DNA of 64,000 bases, from contig OZ240676.1 of assembly GCA_965198895.1 (NCBI GenBank), positions 682,001-746,000 on the forward strand, in the 5' to 3' direction. This DNA comes from LMUY01 sp965198895 (lineage in GTDB: Bacteria; Pseudomonadota; Alphaproteobacteria; Acetobacterales; Acetobacteraceae). This document shows, one piece after another, positions 41,711 through 51,121 of this stretch. How positions within the stretch are numbered: the first letter of the stretch is position 1; every line of letters starts with the position of its first letter. The notes below the pieces were generated by a model. It saw nothing but the letters and a program-made list of their open reading frames with translations. It ran no database searches and was not told where the DNA came from. Both the position numbers and the translations under genes were made by a program.

Positions 41711-42625
41711 ATGTCTCGCAAACCAACTCCGCAGGACGAAACTCAGAACCCGTATGCTGAGAGCATCGACGCCGCTGGGCTAAAGGAATTGGTCTCCACC
41801 TACTACGGTACCAAGACTTTGCTCATCGACAAGTCGTTGGCCGCCGCCCTGTTGGAATACAACACAGGCAACCGGAGTTTGAACCGGCGCAAGGTCGATC
41901 GCCTGGTGGAGCAAATGCGTACCAACACGTTCGAAAACACCGGCGAACCCATAATCCTGTCCCGAGAAGGCGTCCTCAACGACGGCCAGCATAGATTGGT
42001 TGCGCTGTTGGAAGCGGACGTAGTCGTAGACCTTGACGTAAGGTTCGGGATCGCGCGAAAGGCATTCACGAAGACGAATACCGGCACGTCGCGCTCCAGC
42101 AGCGACGTCCTGGCAATCCGGGGCGTGACCGGGGGGACCGCAATAGCGCCTGCGGTGCGGCTGCTGATTCTTTATCGAAGGGGCTTGCCGGACTCCATCA
42201 GGGAGTTCGTCTCGAACGCCGAAGTGGATGAGGGCTATCAGCGTTGGCCTGGCTTCGAGGCGGTGGCCAAACAGATCGCAGGCCTCGGGTATCCCCGTGG
42301 CGTGCGTTCGACCCCACTGCTGACAACCGCCTTTCTCGCGTCCCGCTCCCAGGGCAAGGAGAGGCTTTCGAATTGGCTGGAAACTTTGGCGACCGGCGTT
42401 GGCACGGGCAAGGGCGATCCCGCCTACGTCCTTCGCGAGCGCCTGATGCGGGGAGTCGATGCCGCGATTGGCACCCGCGAATCGCTGGTCGAGAGGTTCG
42501 CGCTGATGGTTCTTTCTTGGAATGCCTACGCATCCGGAGCGACCATGACCGGCAAAGGTCTACGCTGGTCCGCCGTTGGAAGGCTTGCAACGCCATTCCC
42601 CGTGGTGGAGGATTCCCGCCTCTAA
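41711..42625 (+). CDS. ParB/sulfiredoxin-like domain protein
   Basis: A 304-residue protein with a ParB N-terminal-like section: LNRRKVDRLVEQMRTNTFEN, GEPIILSREGVLNDGQHRLV, ALLEADVVVDLDVRFG. The NDGQHR motif corresponds to the nucleotide-binding/catalytic DGxHR box of ParB-like nucleases. The C-terminal half is alpha-helical (GYQRWPGFEAVAKQIAGLG, GDPAYVLRERLMRGVDAAI). Such stand-alone ParB-like proteins occur on plasmids and phages; partition function is not implied because no ParA is nearby. A fragment of a relative of its C-terminal part lies at 10013-10087. Confidence 0.7.
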   Translation: MSRKPTPQDETQNPYAESIDAAGLKELVSTYYGTKTLLIDKSLAAALLEYNTGNRSLNRRKVDRLVEQMRTNTFENTGEPIILSREGVLNDGQHRLVALLEADVVVDLDVRFGIARKAFTKTNTGTSRSSSDVLAIRGVTGGTAIAPAVRLLILYRRGLPDSIREFVSNAEVDEGYQRWPGFEAVAKQIAGLGYPRGVRSTPLLTTAFLASRSQGKERLSNWLETLATGVGTGKGDPAYVLRERLMRGVDAAIGTRESLVERFALMVLSWNAYASGATMTGKGLRWSAVGRLATPFPVVEDSRL

Positions 42626-42756
42626 AGACTTTGCATGGCCGAACCCGTCATCCATCGGCCGGATCGGCGCCGAGGCGCTGAAAAGTCCATTACTGCTCGA
42701 CGGTGTGCTTACGCCATAGCTTTGCCCTTCCAGGGTCGCGCCGCGTCCCGTCTGGG

Positions 42757-43377
42757 TCAGGTTTTAGGGCGCGGCACCGCTTTTTTCGGAGAAGCGCCGC
42801 GCTTCACCTCCTCCGAAATAGCCCGCCATGTTCGCCAGAGGCGCTTGGCATCCGCCAACGCGCTGCGATCACCGCTAGGGCATGCCGGTTCGACACTGCG
42901 GCAACGGTCAACGACCGTGTGAGCATTGCGCTGATAATCCGCTACCATGGCCGCGAGACCCGGCTTATTTCGAGAGGAAACCCTGGGCATCAACGGCAGG
43001 CAGGCGTCGGCGTAAGCCTTCTCGATCCCTTGGATTGGGATCATCCAGGCGTGTCGCGCTTGGCCGAGCAAGGATCCGAGCCGCTTCGCGGTCTCGCCTT
43101 CCGCATAGTTCTGAGAGTCGGGAGTGAGCAGGATGATACGGGCGCGTGCTGCCACCCGGTCGAGGTCTTCACCCTCGTCCTGCAGTTGTTGCAAGCTGGC
43201 GGCGGGATACCCGGGCGCGTTCTGCCACTTTTGCTCCCGAAAACGCAGGAGCCACGCTTGCGGGGGTTTGATCAGGTGGCTTTCGCCGTTACCCGCCCGG
43301 TCGACCCAGGCAATTTCGACAGGAAGATGTTCCAGCGGAACGGGAGCCGCCGCGATGGCAAGGAAAATGATGCCCAT
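42757..43377 (-). CDS. DnaQ-like 3'-5' exonuclease homologue lacking catalytic residues
   Basis: About 206 residues. The layout is that of a bacterial DnaQ/RNase T-like exonuclease family: a first strand GIIFLAIAAAP, then VEIAWVDRAGNGESHLIKPP, DEGEDLDRVAARARII, and a C-terminal SALADAKRLWRTWR helix. Active relatives have D-x-E in the first strand (FLDxEA); here the positions read A-x-A. The late H-x4-D motif (usually HRALAD) reads RSALAD. So the metal ligands appear lost, and the protein is either a pseudoenzyme or a decaying gene with an open frame. The ATG at 43377 starts the conserved part. It lies just downstream of a truncated HTH gene on the same strand. Confidence 0.55.
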   Translation of the reverse strand: MGIIFLAIAAAPVPLEHLPVEIAWVDRAGNGESHLIKPPQAWLLRFREQKWQNAPGYPAASLQQLQDEGEDLDRVAARARIILLTPDSQNYAEGETAKRLGSLLGQARHAWMIPIQGIEKAYADACLPLMPRVSSRNKPGLAAMVADYQRNAHTVVDRCRSVEPACPSGDRSALADAKRLWRTWRAISEEVKRGASPKKAVPRPKT

Positions 43378-43432
43378 GATGATCTCTCCGGCGTTGGATT
43401 GCGGGTAGGCCTTGATTGCTAGGTGACCGCCG

Positions 43433-43924
43433 TCAGGCTCCTCTTCCGCGATTCCGCACGAGAGAAATTGGCGGAATGTTCTGAGCCGCGAAAGTAGCGC
43501 CCATTCGCCACCGATGGGCGTCGGTCGCGCCCCACGCCACGGTGCGCCGACGACCCAAGCCGCGCCGTGTCCGCAACGCGAGCAGCCGTGCCGGTAAGTC
43601 GACGCCCGGCGGCAACGCCGTGCCCGAGATCGCCATCCCCATCGTCGACGCGAGCGACTCGAATGTGGCCAGCGTCCCGGCGGCACGCTCCGCCCTCCAC
43701 ACCGTCGACTCCGCGACACCGGCCTCCGCACCCAACGCCAGTCGGGTGCGCGCCGCGGCTTCGCGCACGGCACCAAGACCGGAATTGCGATTCTGGCGCT
43801 TCGGGGTCACCCCAGAGCGGGTAAAGGATTGCGAAACTAATACGTCGCGGGAAACGTCCTGGCCGCGTCTGAATTCCGTTGTGCAAGAGTATGGCACGGG
43901 CGCGCCGTCGAGCGTCGATTTCAT
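43433..43924 (-). pseudogene. Truncated HTH gene, paralogue of the 28910 N-terminus
   Basis: The leftward frame from ATG 43924 contains LGAVREAAARTRLALGAEAG, VAESTVWRAERAAG, TLATFESLASTMGMAISGTA and LPPGVDLPARLLALRTRRGL. These align with the first HTH unit and the linker of the HTH-adenine methylase fusion at 28910 (STFVALALELGLTIDSRSLP, PGESLQIRLAMLRKRRGL). After GLGRR the match ends, and neither the second HTH nor the methylase is present. It could still make a small repressor, but truncation in the middle of a domain favours decay. Confidence 0.55.
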
Positions 43925-44241
43925 GTGAATCCCGCATTGCCCAATGTCGTGCCGCGGACGAGAGCCAGGCGGGCGTGTGAGGTCACGACTACCCTCCGGA
44001 ATGGATCCGGTCGCCAACCGTGACGATACGGATTGGCTAGTGCAGCCTGGTAGGTATTCGCAACGCGCCTTGAGACGTCGACCGGGACAACACCAATCCG
44101 TAGACCAACCGGTGTTTCCAGAAAGCTGAAACGGCAGTAATCACACTTATTGCAGCCTCCTGACGATCAAGGAGGATAACAACCCTTGTGCCGTTTGTCG
44201 ATCGATTTCTGCACGATCTAGAAACATAGTTGGAGACGAGG
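43925..44241 (+). other. Gene-free stretch
   Basis: About 315 bp between divergent genes. A small CCTCC/GGAGG inverted repeat lies at about 44156-44174. There is no protein-like frame. It probably contains promoters for both sides. Confidence 0.35.
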
Positions 44242-44889
44242 ATGGGCGGCGCACTTACGGTTTCTGAGCACCTGTTCGAAGACTTCTTGCGGCTGCACGC
44301 GTTGCCGTTTGAAAGGATCCCAGAGGCGGAGGAACACCGTCCGGATTACCTCGTATCCGTCGATAAGCTGAGGCTGGTTTTCGAGGTCAAAGAAATCTCG
44401 ACTGATGCGAACTTCGGTCGCGGGGAGTTGGCCGTGAGTTCCCGCACCGTCGGCGAACACGTCCGGCCAAAAATCCAGCAAGCTCGGAAGCAGGTTAGGT
44501 ACGGTGCGAGTCTGGGGTTGCCCACTGTCCTGCTAATCTACAATGCCCTGGACCCGCTGCACCGCTTCGGCACCGAGGACCACGACTTCGAACACGCCAT
44601 GTATGGCGAGCGAACGCTGGTCGTGGATGTTGCGACGACACGTGTCACGGACGACTACCACGGGAGAAACAAGTCGTTCTCTCCGACCGCCAAGACCTAC
44701 TTCAGCGCACTGCGAAGGCTGAAGCCGACGGTGAATGGCCCGTCCGTCACTCTGTTCGAGAACTTGCACGCGGCGTTGCCGCTTCCGTACGCGATCCTGC
44801 CTGCTTGCTTCGACGTGGTCCGGTCCGAGATCGCCAACTCAGATCCTCTAGCAGAGAACAGAGTTGCGGGGCCTGTGCCCCGGGGATAG
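44242..44889 (+). CDS. PD-(D/E)XK-like protein
   Basis: A 215-residue protein. Near the start, RPDYLVSVDKLRLVFEVKEI gives a PD...(E-V-K) pair (Asp35, Glu48, Lys50), the minimal PD-(D/E)XK nuclease core. Then come EHVRPKIQQARKQVRYGASL, GLPTVLLIYNALD and a long alpha/beta tail. The architecture resembles small restriction-like nucleases found near defence genes. The ATG at 44242 was chosen because GGAG lies 6 bp upstream; a TTG at 44230 is possible. It is 186 bp upstream of the DUF262-HNH gene in the same direction, so the two may be functionally linked. Confidence 0.62.
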   Translation: MGGALTVSEHLFEDFLRLHALPFERIPEAEEHRPDYLVSVDKLRLVFEVKEISTDANFGRGELAVSSRTVGEHVRPKIQQARKQVRYGASLGLPTVLLIYNALDPLHRFGTEDHDFEHAMYGERTLVVDVATTRVTDDYHGRNKSFSPTAKTYFSALRRLKPTVNGPSVTLFENLHAALPLPYAILPACFDVVRSEIANSDPLAENRVAGPVPRG

Positions 44890-45075
44890 GACCTTGGACT
44901 GTCTAGGGACGGACGCGCGTTCGAGAGCGATTCCTTCGGGATGCGTCTGGCGCTCTTGACCCTGGGCGAGGGTTTGTCCGACCTGAGCGGCGTTTGCTGT
45001 TGAATGTCGTGCGGGTTGACGCGTCTGGATTGGATCCATCTTTCCTGATGCTAGAAGTCTGGCTACGCGTTATGA

Positions 45076-46995
45076 GTGACGACGAAAGATGAACTGATCG
45101 GAAAGCTCGTGTTCAATAGTGACAAGCAGCCGCTTGAAACGCTACTCCGGCGGGCGCACGAGGGAAAGCTGCAGCTCCCTGACTTTCAGCGTAGTTACGT
45201 GTGGACCGAAGATAGCGTGATCGGCCTACTTGCAAGCATTCTTAGAGGCTACCCAGTCGGTGCGCTGCTCACTTTGGAACGCGGTGGAGAGGTTGACTTC
45301 AAACCACGCGGTTTGGAGGGAACCAACGTCCAAGGTCTTCGACCCGAAACCTTATTGCTCGACGGCCAGCAGCGGATCACATCGCTTTACCAAGCGCTTT
45401 ACAGTGAGCAACCGGCTCTGATGGATCGTGGACGAGGCACCTACGCAAAGCGGCACTTCTTTCTCGATATTGCGAAGGCACTAAGTGAAGCTGTCGATAT
45501 TGCGGATGCTATCACGGCCGTTCCGGAGGACCGGATAATCCGCTCCGACTTCGGCAGAGTCGTCGATCTAGACGTGTCTACAAAAGACCGACAATTCGAG
45601 CAGCACCTGTTCCCTCTTGATCGCGTGTTCGATGACCGAGACTGGATCTATGGTTGGCGCGATCATTGGCGCGACAGGCCCGAACGGCCCCACGTCGACG
45701 ATATGGAGCGTGGGTTGGAGAAGCGCGTGCTTCGGCCGCTTCGCGAATACCAGATGCCCATCATAAATCTGGACAAGACAAACAGTCGAGCAGCAATCTG
45801 CACCATTTTTGAAAAGGTTAATGTCGGGGGTGTAAAACTGGACGCCTTCGAACTGCTAACCGCAATGTATGCTGGCGAGGGACAGGGCTACGACCTTAGA
45901 GAGGATTGGCTCGGGACAGCTACCCAGCATGGACGTCGCGCACGAATATCACAGAAAAGCCCACCTGAGGGCGGTATTTTTATTAAGCTTGCATCGACTG
46001 ACTTTCTCCAAGCATGCACGCTGCTTTACACTGCCGAGCGTCGTGACCGGGCTGCCGTCGCGGGTAAGGTTGGGCTTGATCTGCCCCAGGTCAGTTGCAA
46101 GCGAGAGACATTACTACAACTTCCGCTTGATGCTTACCTGCGCTTAGCGCCAAAAGTAGAACAGGGCTTTGCTGAAGCGGCAAAGTTTCTAGGTGAGCAA
46201 CGCATTCTGTATAACGATGCTTTGCCTTATGCGCCACAGATCCTGGCGCTTGCTGCCTACTTCGCTTTGACTGGTCAGCAAGGTGGAAGCGCCGCCGCCA
46301 AAGCTAAATTAGCACGCTGGTTCTGGGTGGGAGTTTTGGGAGAGCATTACGGAAGCGGGACAGATACCAAGATCGCCCGCGATGTGCCCGAACTGCGCCG
46401 ATGGATTTTGGACGCGAACTCACCAGACCCAATAATCTTTAGCGTAACTTACATGCAGGCCGATCGCCTCAACTCGCTTCGCAATCGGCGGGCGGCAGCT
46501 TACAAGGGATTTCATGCTCTATTGATGAAGCGGGGATGCCGCGATTTCGTGACGGGCGACGGCTTCGACGTGATGAGCTTATGGCAAGAGCCAATCGACG
46601 TTCACCACATCTTTCCAGAAGCGTGGTGCAAGGTGCATGGAAAGTCGCCCGATGATTACAACAGCATAATAAACAAGACTCCGCTTTCGGCAGCAACTAA
46701 TCGCTGGGTTATACGTGGGGATGCACCTTCCGAGTATCTCGCCCGAATCGAGCAGGATCATAAAATCGACAGGCAGGATCTGGACGACCTTTTACGCCAG
46801 CATTTGATTAATCCCACTCTTCTGCGTGCTGACGATTTCGAGGGGTTCTTTGCGGATCGGAAAGCGCAGTTGGGGGCATTGGCGGGTGATGCCATGGGCA
46901 GACCGGTATTACAGACAATGGCTGTCGAGCCGGACCTAGTTGCAGCACCCGCTCTCACACTCGATGAACGTGAACAGCTTGAGGCTGATTTGTGA
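45076..46995 (+). CDS. DUF262 / HNH protein (GmrSD-like restriction factor)
   Basis: A 639-residue protein with an N-terminal DUF262 ParB-like NTPase/nuclease domain (LPDFQRSYVWTEDSV, the DGQQR box at about 96-100, then IFEKVNVGGVKLDAFELLTA) and a C-terminal HNH-like region (IDVHHIFPEAWCKVHGKSP, then NSIINKTPLSAATNRW, His at about 508-511). This is the layout of GmrSD-type, modification-dependent enzymes that cut glucosylated phage DNA, and of related single-chain antiviral proteins. Translation seems to start with a GTG. Base composition is distinctly lower in GC than its neighbours, pointing to separate acquisition. Confidence 0.82.
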   Translation: MTTKDELIGKLVFNSDKQPLETLLRRAHEGKLQLPDFQRSYVWTEDSVIGLLASILRGYPVGALLTLERGGEVDFKPRGLEGTNVQGLRPETLLLDGQQRITSLYQALYSEQPALMDRGRGTYAKRHFFLDIAKALSEAVDIADAITAVPEDRIIRSDFGRVVDLDVSTKDRQFEQHLFPLDRVFDDRDWIYGWRDHWRDRPERPHVDDMERGLEKRVLRPLREYQMPIINLDKTNSRAAICTIFEKVNVGGVKLDAFELLTAMYAGEGQGYDLREDWLGTATQHGRRARISQKSPPEGGIFIKLASTDFLQACTLLYTAERRDRAAVAGKVGLDLPQVSCKRETLLQLPLDAYLRLAPKVEQGFAEAAKFLGEQRILYNDALPYAPQILALAAYFALTGQQGGSAAAKAKLARWFWVGVLGEHYGSGTDTKIARDVPELRRWILDANSPDPIIFSVTYMQADRLNSLRNRRAAAYKGFHALLMKRGCRDFVTGDGFDVMSLWQEPIDVHHIFPEAWCKVHGKSPDDYNSIINKTPLSAATNRWVIRGDAPSEYLARIEQDHKIDRQDLDDLLRQHLINPTLLRADDFEGFFADRKAQLGALAGDAMGRPVLQTMAVEPDLVAAPALTLDEREQLEADL

Positions 46996-47131
46996 TCGCG
47001 TTGCTTATGTCGCGCAAAGAGAGCGGTTGATGTCTGCCTCCGCTATCGACTTCCAGACGCAAGAGACGACTTTCTATAATTTGAAGCCATGGTGATCCTT
47101 GCAGCTACCATGCTTCTGACCGCGCGGGTCG

Positions 47132-50100
47132 TTACCTGAAGTCGCGCGTAGGCAGTTTAATGCCCGACCCGAGCCGTAGGTCCGGCACGTAGATGTCCCT
47201 CACGGGCCGCCCTACCGGTCCCGCGCCCGGCCCGATGCGGGGATCGCGTCCGGCGGGGTGGGTCGCCCCGTCCCCGCGCCCGTGGCGGATTGGGAACGCC
47301 TCGTCACGCTCGCCCACGCTGCTCAGCATGTCCGACAGATCCTCCAGACGGTCTGTGACGACGTGTATGACGTCCCCCTCCCGCTGAACGCGGCCGTGGC
47401 AAGCGATCATGCCCGCCGAAAGAACGAGCCGCCGCTGCGCCTCAAATCGGTCTGCCCACAGCACCAGATTCGCCACCCCGGTCTCGTCCTCGATCGTGAT
47501 GAACATGACACCCTTTGCCGATCCCGGTTTCTGCCGAACCAGCACGATGCCCGGAACCACGACCCGGCGGCCGTCTCGCAAATGGATCAGGTTGCCGCAC
47601 TCAATCATGCCGCGCGTCCGCAGATCGGCTCGGAGGAACGCCACCGGGTGCCGCCCCAGGGTCAGCCCGACGCTGCGGTAGTCCTCCACCACCTCGCGGC
47701 CTTCCTTCATCGGGGCCAAAGGAACGTCCCGCTCGGCCAGTTCCGGCTGTGGCGGTCCATGCCCGTCGGCCGCAGCGAACAGCGGCAGCACCGTGTCCGC
47801 CAGCCCTCGCACCGCCCACAGCGCCGCTCGCCGGTCCAAGCCGAGGGTTTGGAAGGCATCCGCCTCGGCCAGCCGCTCCAGCATCGTCGCAGGGATACCC
47901 GCCCGGCGCCAAACCTCCTCGACGCTGCCGTAGGGGGTCTCACCCCGGCGCGCGACCATCTGCGCCGCATGCTCGTTGACCAAGCCCTTCACCATCCGCA
48001 GCCCCAGCCGGACAGCACGGCCAGGCCCGCCGTCGCCTCGGCGTTCCAGCGAGCAATCCCACCGCGAGGCGTTGACGCAGACCGGGCGCACCATCACGCG
48101 ATGCTCCCGGGCGTCCCGCACGATCTGCGCTGGAGCGTAGAACCCCATCGGCTGCGCGTTCAGCAACGCGGCGCAGAACACGTCGGGATGGTGGCACTTC
48201 ACCCATGCACTGGCGTAGGCCACCAGCGCGAAGGATGCCGCGTGGCTCTCGGGGAAACCGTAGGAGCCAAACCCCTCAAGCTGGGAGAAGGTCCGCTCCG
48301 CGAACTCACGCTCGTATCCGTTGTCGACCATTCCCTCCACCAGCTTGTCCTTAAAGTGCGACACGCCGCCAGTGAACTTGAAGGTCGCCATCGACCGCCG
48401 TAGCTGGTCGGCTTCGCCCGGCGTGAAGCCTGCGCAGACGATGGCCACCTGCATGGCCTGTTCCTGGAACAACGGCACACCCAGGGTCTTGCCCAGCACC
48501 CGCTTCAGTTCCGGCTGCGGGTAGACCGGCAACTCCATCCCTTCCCGCCGCCGCAGGTAAGGATGCACCATGTCGCCCTGGATTGGGCCGGGCCGCACGA
48601 TCGCGACCTGCACGACCAGGTCGTAAAATGTCGTGGGCTTCAGCCGCGGCAGCATGGCCATCTGCGCCCGGCTCTCGATCTGAAAGGTGCCTAGCGTGTC
48701 CGCCTTGCGGATCATCGCGTAGGTCCGAGGATCCTCCGGGGGGATGGTGGCGATGTCGACCGACACCCCCCTATGCTCCTCCAGCATCTCGAACGCACGG
48801 CGCAGACAGCCCAGCATGCCCAGGCCGAGCACGTCGACTTTCATGAACTTCAGCGCGTCGATGTCGTCCTTGTCCCACTCGATCACCTGCCGTCCGGCCA
48901 TGGCGGCGGGTTCGACCGGGACCAGTTCATCCAGACGGTCGCGCGTCAGTACGAAGCCGCCCGGGTGCGTGCCCAACTGTCGGGGGAAGCCGATCAACTC
49001 TCGGGCCAGGGTAATCGACAAGCGCAGGCGGCGGTCGGCCAGGTTGAGGTTCAGTTCTGCCGCGTGCTCCTCCAGCACCCCGTCGTCCGACCAGCCCCAA
49101 ACCTGAGAAGCCAGCAGGGCGGTGACGTCCTCGGTCAGGCCCATGACCTTGCCCACGTCGCGGATGGCGCCACGAGGGCCGAAGCACATGGCGGTCGCGC
49201 ACAGGGCAGCGCGGTCGCGGCCATAGCGCTCGTAAACCCACTGGATGACCTCCTCGCGGCGCTCGCTCTCGAAATCCACGTCGATGTCGGGGGGCTCGCG
49301 ACGCTCGGCCGAGATGAAGCGTTCGAACAGCAGGCCGGAGCGGACCGGGTCGATGGCGGTGACGCCCAACACATAGCAGACGGCGGAGTTGGCGGCCGAG
49401 CCGCGACCCTGACACAGGATGCCCTTCGACCGGGCATACCGGACGATGCTGTTCACCGTCAGGAAGTAGGGCGCGTATTCGAGGGATCCGATCAGCGCCA
49501 ACTCGTGCCGTAGCTGTCTGTCCACTTCCGACGGCAGGCCGTCCGGGTAGCGCAGGGGCACGCTCTCGGCCACCAGGCGCTCCAGCCCCTGTTGCGGTGT
49601 CTCATCGCCCCGCTCCAATTCGTCCGGATACTGGTAGCGGAGTTCGGCCAGGCTGAAGGTGCAGCGGGCGGCGATCTCTGCCGTGCGGGCGACTGCCTCG
49701 GGGTAGTTGCGGAACAGTCGGGCCACCTCATCCGGCGGCTTGAGGTGGCGGTCGGCGAAGATTTCCAACCGGAACCCGGCCTGCTCGACGGTGCAGCCCT
49801 CGCGGATGCAGGTGACCACGTCCTGGAGAATGCGGCGTTCGGGGGCGTGATAGAGCACGTCTCCCGTGACCACGGTCGGCACCCGGGCCGCCTGCGCCGC
49901 CTCGAACAGCAGGCGCGATCGTACATGGTCGCCGGGACGGCGATGCAGGGTCAATGCGAGGTAGCAGCGTCCCGCGAAGGCACCGCGCATGCGGCGGAGT
50001 TCCCCGTCCAGGTGCTCGTCGGGCTGGTCGGGCAGCAGGATCAGCAGCAGGCCCTCCCCGACAGCAGCCAGGTCGGCCCAAGCGATGTCGCAACCACCCT

Positions 50101-50404
50101 TGCCAGTGCGGCCCTTCCCCAGAGTTAGCAAGCGGCAGAGGCGGCCGTATCCGGCGCGGTCCAACGGGTAGGCCAGCACGGGCAAGCCATCCCGCAGATC
50201 CAGACGGCAGCCCACCACGAGGCGGATGCCGACCTCGGCGGCGCGGGCATGGGCGCGAACGATCCCGGCCAGGGTGTTGCGGTCGGTGACGGCCAAGGCG
50301 CCGTAGCCGAGCGCCTTGGCCTGGAGCATGAGTTCTTCGATGCGGCTCGCCCCTCGCAGGAACGAGTAGTTGGAGGTGACCTGCAGTTCGACGTAGCCGG
50401 ACAC
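47132..50404 (-). CDS. dnaE2: Error-prone DNA polymerase III alpha subunit DnaE2 (ImuC)
   Basis: A 1090-residue C-family polymerase. It has an N-terminal PHP domain (YVELQVTSNYSFLRGASRIE, YGALAVTDRNTLAGIVRAHA), the polymerase active-site motif PDIDVDFES (about 373-381), the CQGRGSAANSAVCY palm signature and a C-terminal OB-fold (GVMFITIEDETGVANLVLW). The length and the missing C-terminal clamp-loader-binding extension fit DnaE2 rather than DnaE1. It performs mutagenic translesion synthesis in the SOS response, usually with ImuA and ImuB; neither gene is adjacent here. Two small genes precede it, and a LexA-type box lies 5 bp before the first. Confidence 0.96.
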   Translation of the reverse strand: MSGYVELQVTSNYSFLRGASRIEELMLQAKALGYGALAVTDRNTLAGIVRAHARAAEVGIRLVVGCRLDLRDGLPVLAYPLDRAGYGRLCRLLTLGKGRTGKGGCDIAWADLAAVGEGLLLILLPDQPDEHLDGELRRMRGAFAGRCYLALTLHRRPGDHVRSRLLFEAAQAARVPTVVTGDVLYHAPERRILQDVVTCIREGCTVEQAGFRLEIFADRHLKPPDEVARLFRNYPEAVARTAEIAARCTFSLAELRYQYPDELERGDETPQQGLERLVAESVPLRYPDGLPSEVDRQLRHELALIGSLEYAPYFLTVNSIVRYARSKGILCQGRGSAANSAVCYVLGVTAIDPVRSGLLFERFISAERREPPDIDVDFESERREEVIQWVYERYGRDRAALCATAMCFGPRGAIRDVGKVMGLTEDVTALLASQVWGWSDDGVLEEHAAELNLNLADRRLRLSITLARELIGFPRQLGTHPGGFVLTRDRLDELVPVEPAAMAGRQVIEWDKDDIDALKFMKVDVLGLGMLGCLRRAFEMLEEHRGVSVDIATIPPEDPRTYAMIRKADTLGTFQIESRAQMAMLPRLKPTTFYDLVVQVAIVRPGPIQGDMVHPYLRRREGMELPVYPQPELKRVLGKTLGVPLFQEQAMQVAIVCAGFTPGEADQLRRSMATFKFTGGVSHFKDKLVEGMVDNGYEREFAERTFSQLEGFGSYGFPESHAASFALVAYASAWVKCHHPDVFCAALLNAQPMGFYAPAQIVRDAREHRVMVRPVCVNASRWDCSLERRGDGGPGRAVRLGLRMVKGLVNEHAAQMVARRGETPYGSVEEVWRRAGIPATMLERLAEADAFQTLGLDRRAALWAVRGLADTVLPLFAAADGHGPPQPELAERDVPLAPMKEGREVVEDYRSVGLTLGRHPVAFLRADLRTRGMIECGNLIHLRDGRRVVVPGIVLVRQKPGSAKGVMFITIEDETGVANLVLWADRFEAQRRLVLSAGMIACHGRVQREGDVIHVVTDRLEDLSDMLSSVGERDEAFPIRHGRGDGATHPAGRDPRIGPGAGPVGRPVRDIYVPDLRLGSGIKLPTRDFR

Positions 50405-50413
50405 GGCCGCGCC

Positions 50414-50656
50414 TCAGTCTGCCGCGTTGGGATGGCTATGACCGCTGGTGCTGGGCGGGGTGGCTGGTGGTCGTTTCATCAGCACGAACCCCGATCGTTC
50501 GAGATGCTGGACCAGCCGTTCAGCGGTGATGCGGGCCATGGCATCGTCGGCGTGGTGGACCCGCTTGCGACCGGAAAACCGCAGGGCGAAGGACAGGCTT
50601 TCCTCAATCTCCTGCGCCGAGGCCGGGCGCAAATTCAGCTTGTCGTCGTCGCTCAT
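50414..50656 (-). CDS. Small conserved protein upstream of dnaE2
   Basis: An 80-residue protein: MSDDDKLNLRPASAQEIEES, LSFALRFSGRKRVHHADDAM, ARITAERLVQHLERSGFVLM. It is a recognisable small family in Alphaproteobacteria with no known function; the amphipathic helix and basic RKRVHH patch suggest protein or nucleic-acid binding. It lies 9 bp upstream of dnaE2 and overlaps the preceding gene by 4 bp (ATGA), so it belongs to the same SOS operon. Confidence 0.65.
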   Translation of the reverse strand: MSDDDKLNLRPASAQEIEESLSFALRFSGRKRVHHADDAMARITAERLVQHLERSGFVLMKRPPATPPSTSGHSHPNAAD

Positions 50657-50925
50657 GTCCCCCGGCTCCGCAAAAGGGCGAGTTGCAAGGTGTTCGACAG
50701 CGAGCGCCACACCACTGTCCCGTTCCGCCCCGCGCAGGCGCTCAGACGCGGCGCATGCGTCCCGCAGGAGGAGGCGGGGCGTTGTGGATGGTAGTAGGCG
50801 TAAGCCTGCACCAAGCTGGGCGCGCTGCTTTGGAAGAAGGCGCTCATGGGCGCGGTTGCGTGCGCCGGAAAGGCGACGAGGAGGATGAGCAGGCCACCGA
50901 GGGCGATTGAAGGGAGGCGGAGCAT
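50653..50925 (-). CDS. Small predicted secreted protein, first gene of the dnaE2 operon
   Basis: A 90-residue frame with a signal peptide (MLRLPSIALGGLLILLVAFP, AHA) and a mature part with two cysteines (SSCGTHAPRLSACAGRNGTV). I know no family. An SOS operon beginning with an exported protein is unusual. The case for a real gene is the 4-bp overlap with the next gene, the good signal peptide and the position just after the LexA box. The box is only 5 bp before the ATG, so the mRNA would have a very short leader. It could instead be a non-coding leader. Confidence 0.45.
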   Translation of the reverse strand: MLRLPSIALGGLLILLVAFPAHATAPMSAFFQSSAPSLVQAYAYYHPQRPASSCGTHAPRLSACAGRNGTVVWRSLSNTLQLALLRSRGT

Positions 50926-50930
50926 GGCAA

Positions 50931-50945
50931 GAACGTAAAGAGAAC
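50931..50945 (-). promoter_or_regulatory. LexA (SOS) operator, GAAC-N7-GAAC
   Basis: GAAC at 50931-50934 and GAAC at 50942-50945, separated by exactly 7 bases; the opposite strand reads GTTC-N7-GTTC. This direct repeat is the LexA box of Alphaproteobacteria. It lies immediately upstream of the leftward dnaE2 operon, matching the known DNA-damage control of dnaE2. Confidence 0.8.
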
Positions 50946-51121
50946 ATGCTCGTCGAGTCGAGTCCTTTCTTCGGCCGTGGCTGTGCTAAGGATCCCGCCT
51001 GGCGTCGCGGCCCCAGCCGGATGTTGGATCTCTTGGACCAGGCGGGGGCCATTTATTGTCGCGACCTTCGACGGTGCGGAAATCACGGAGATGGAAGTAA
51101 GCGGCTTGGGAGGCTTAACGC

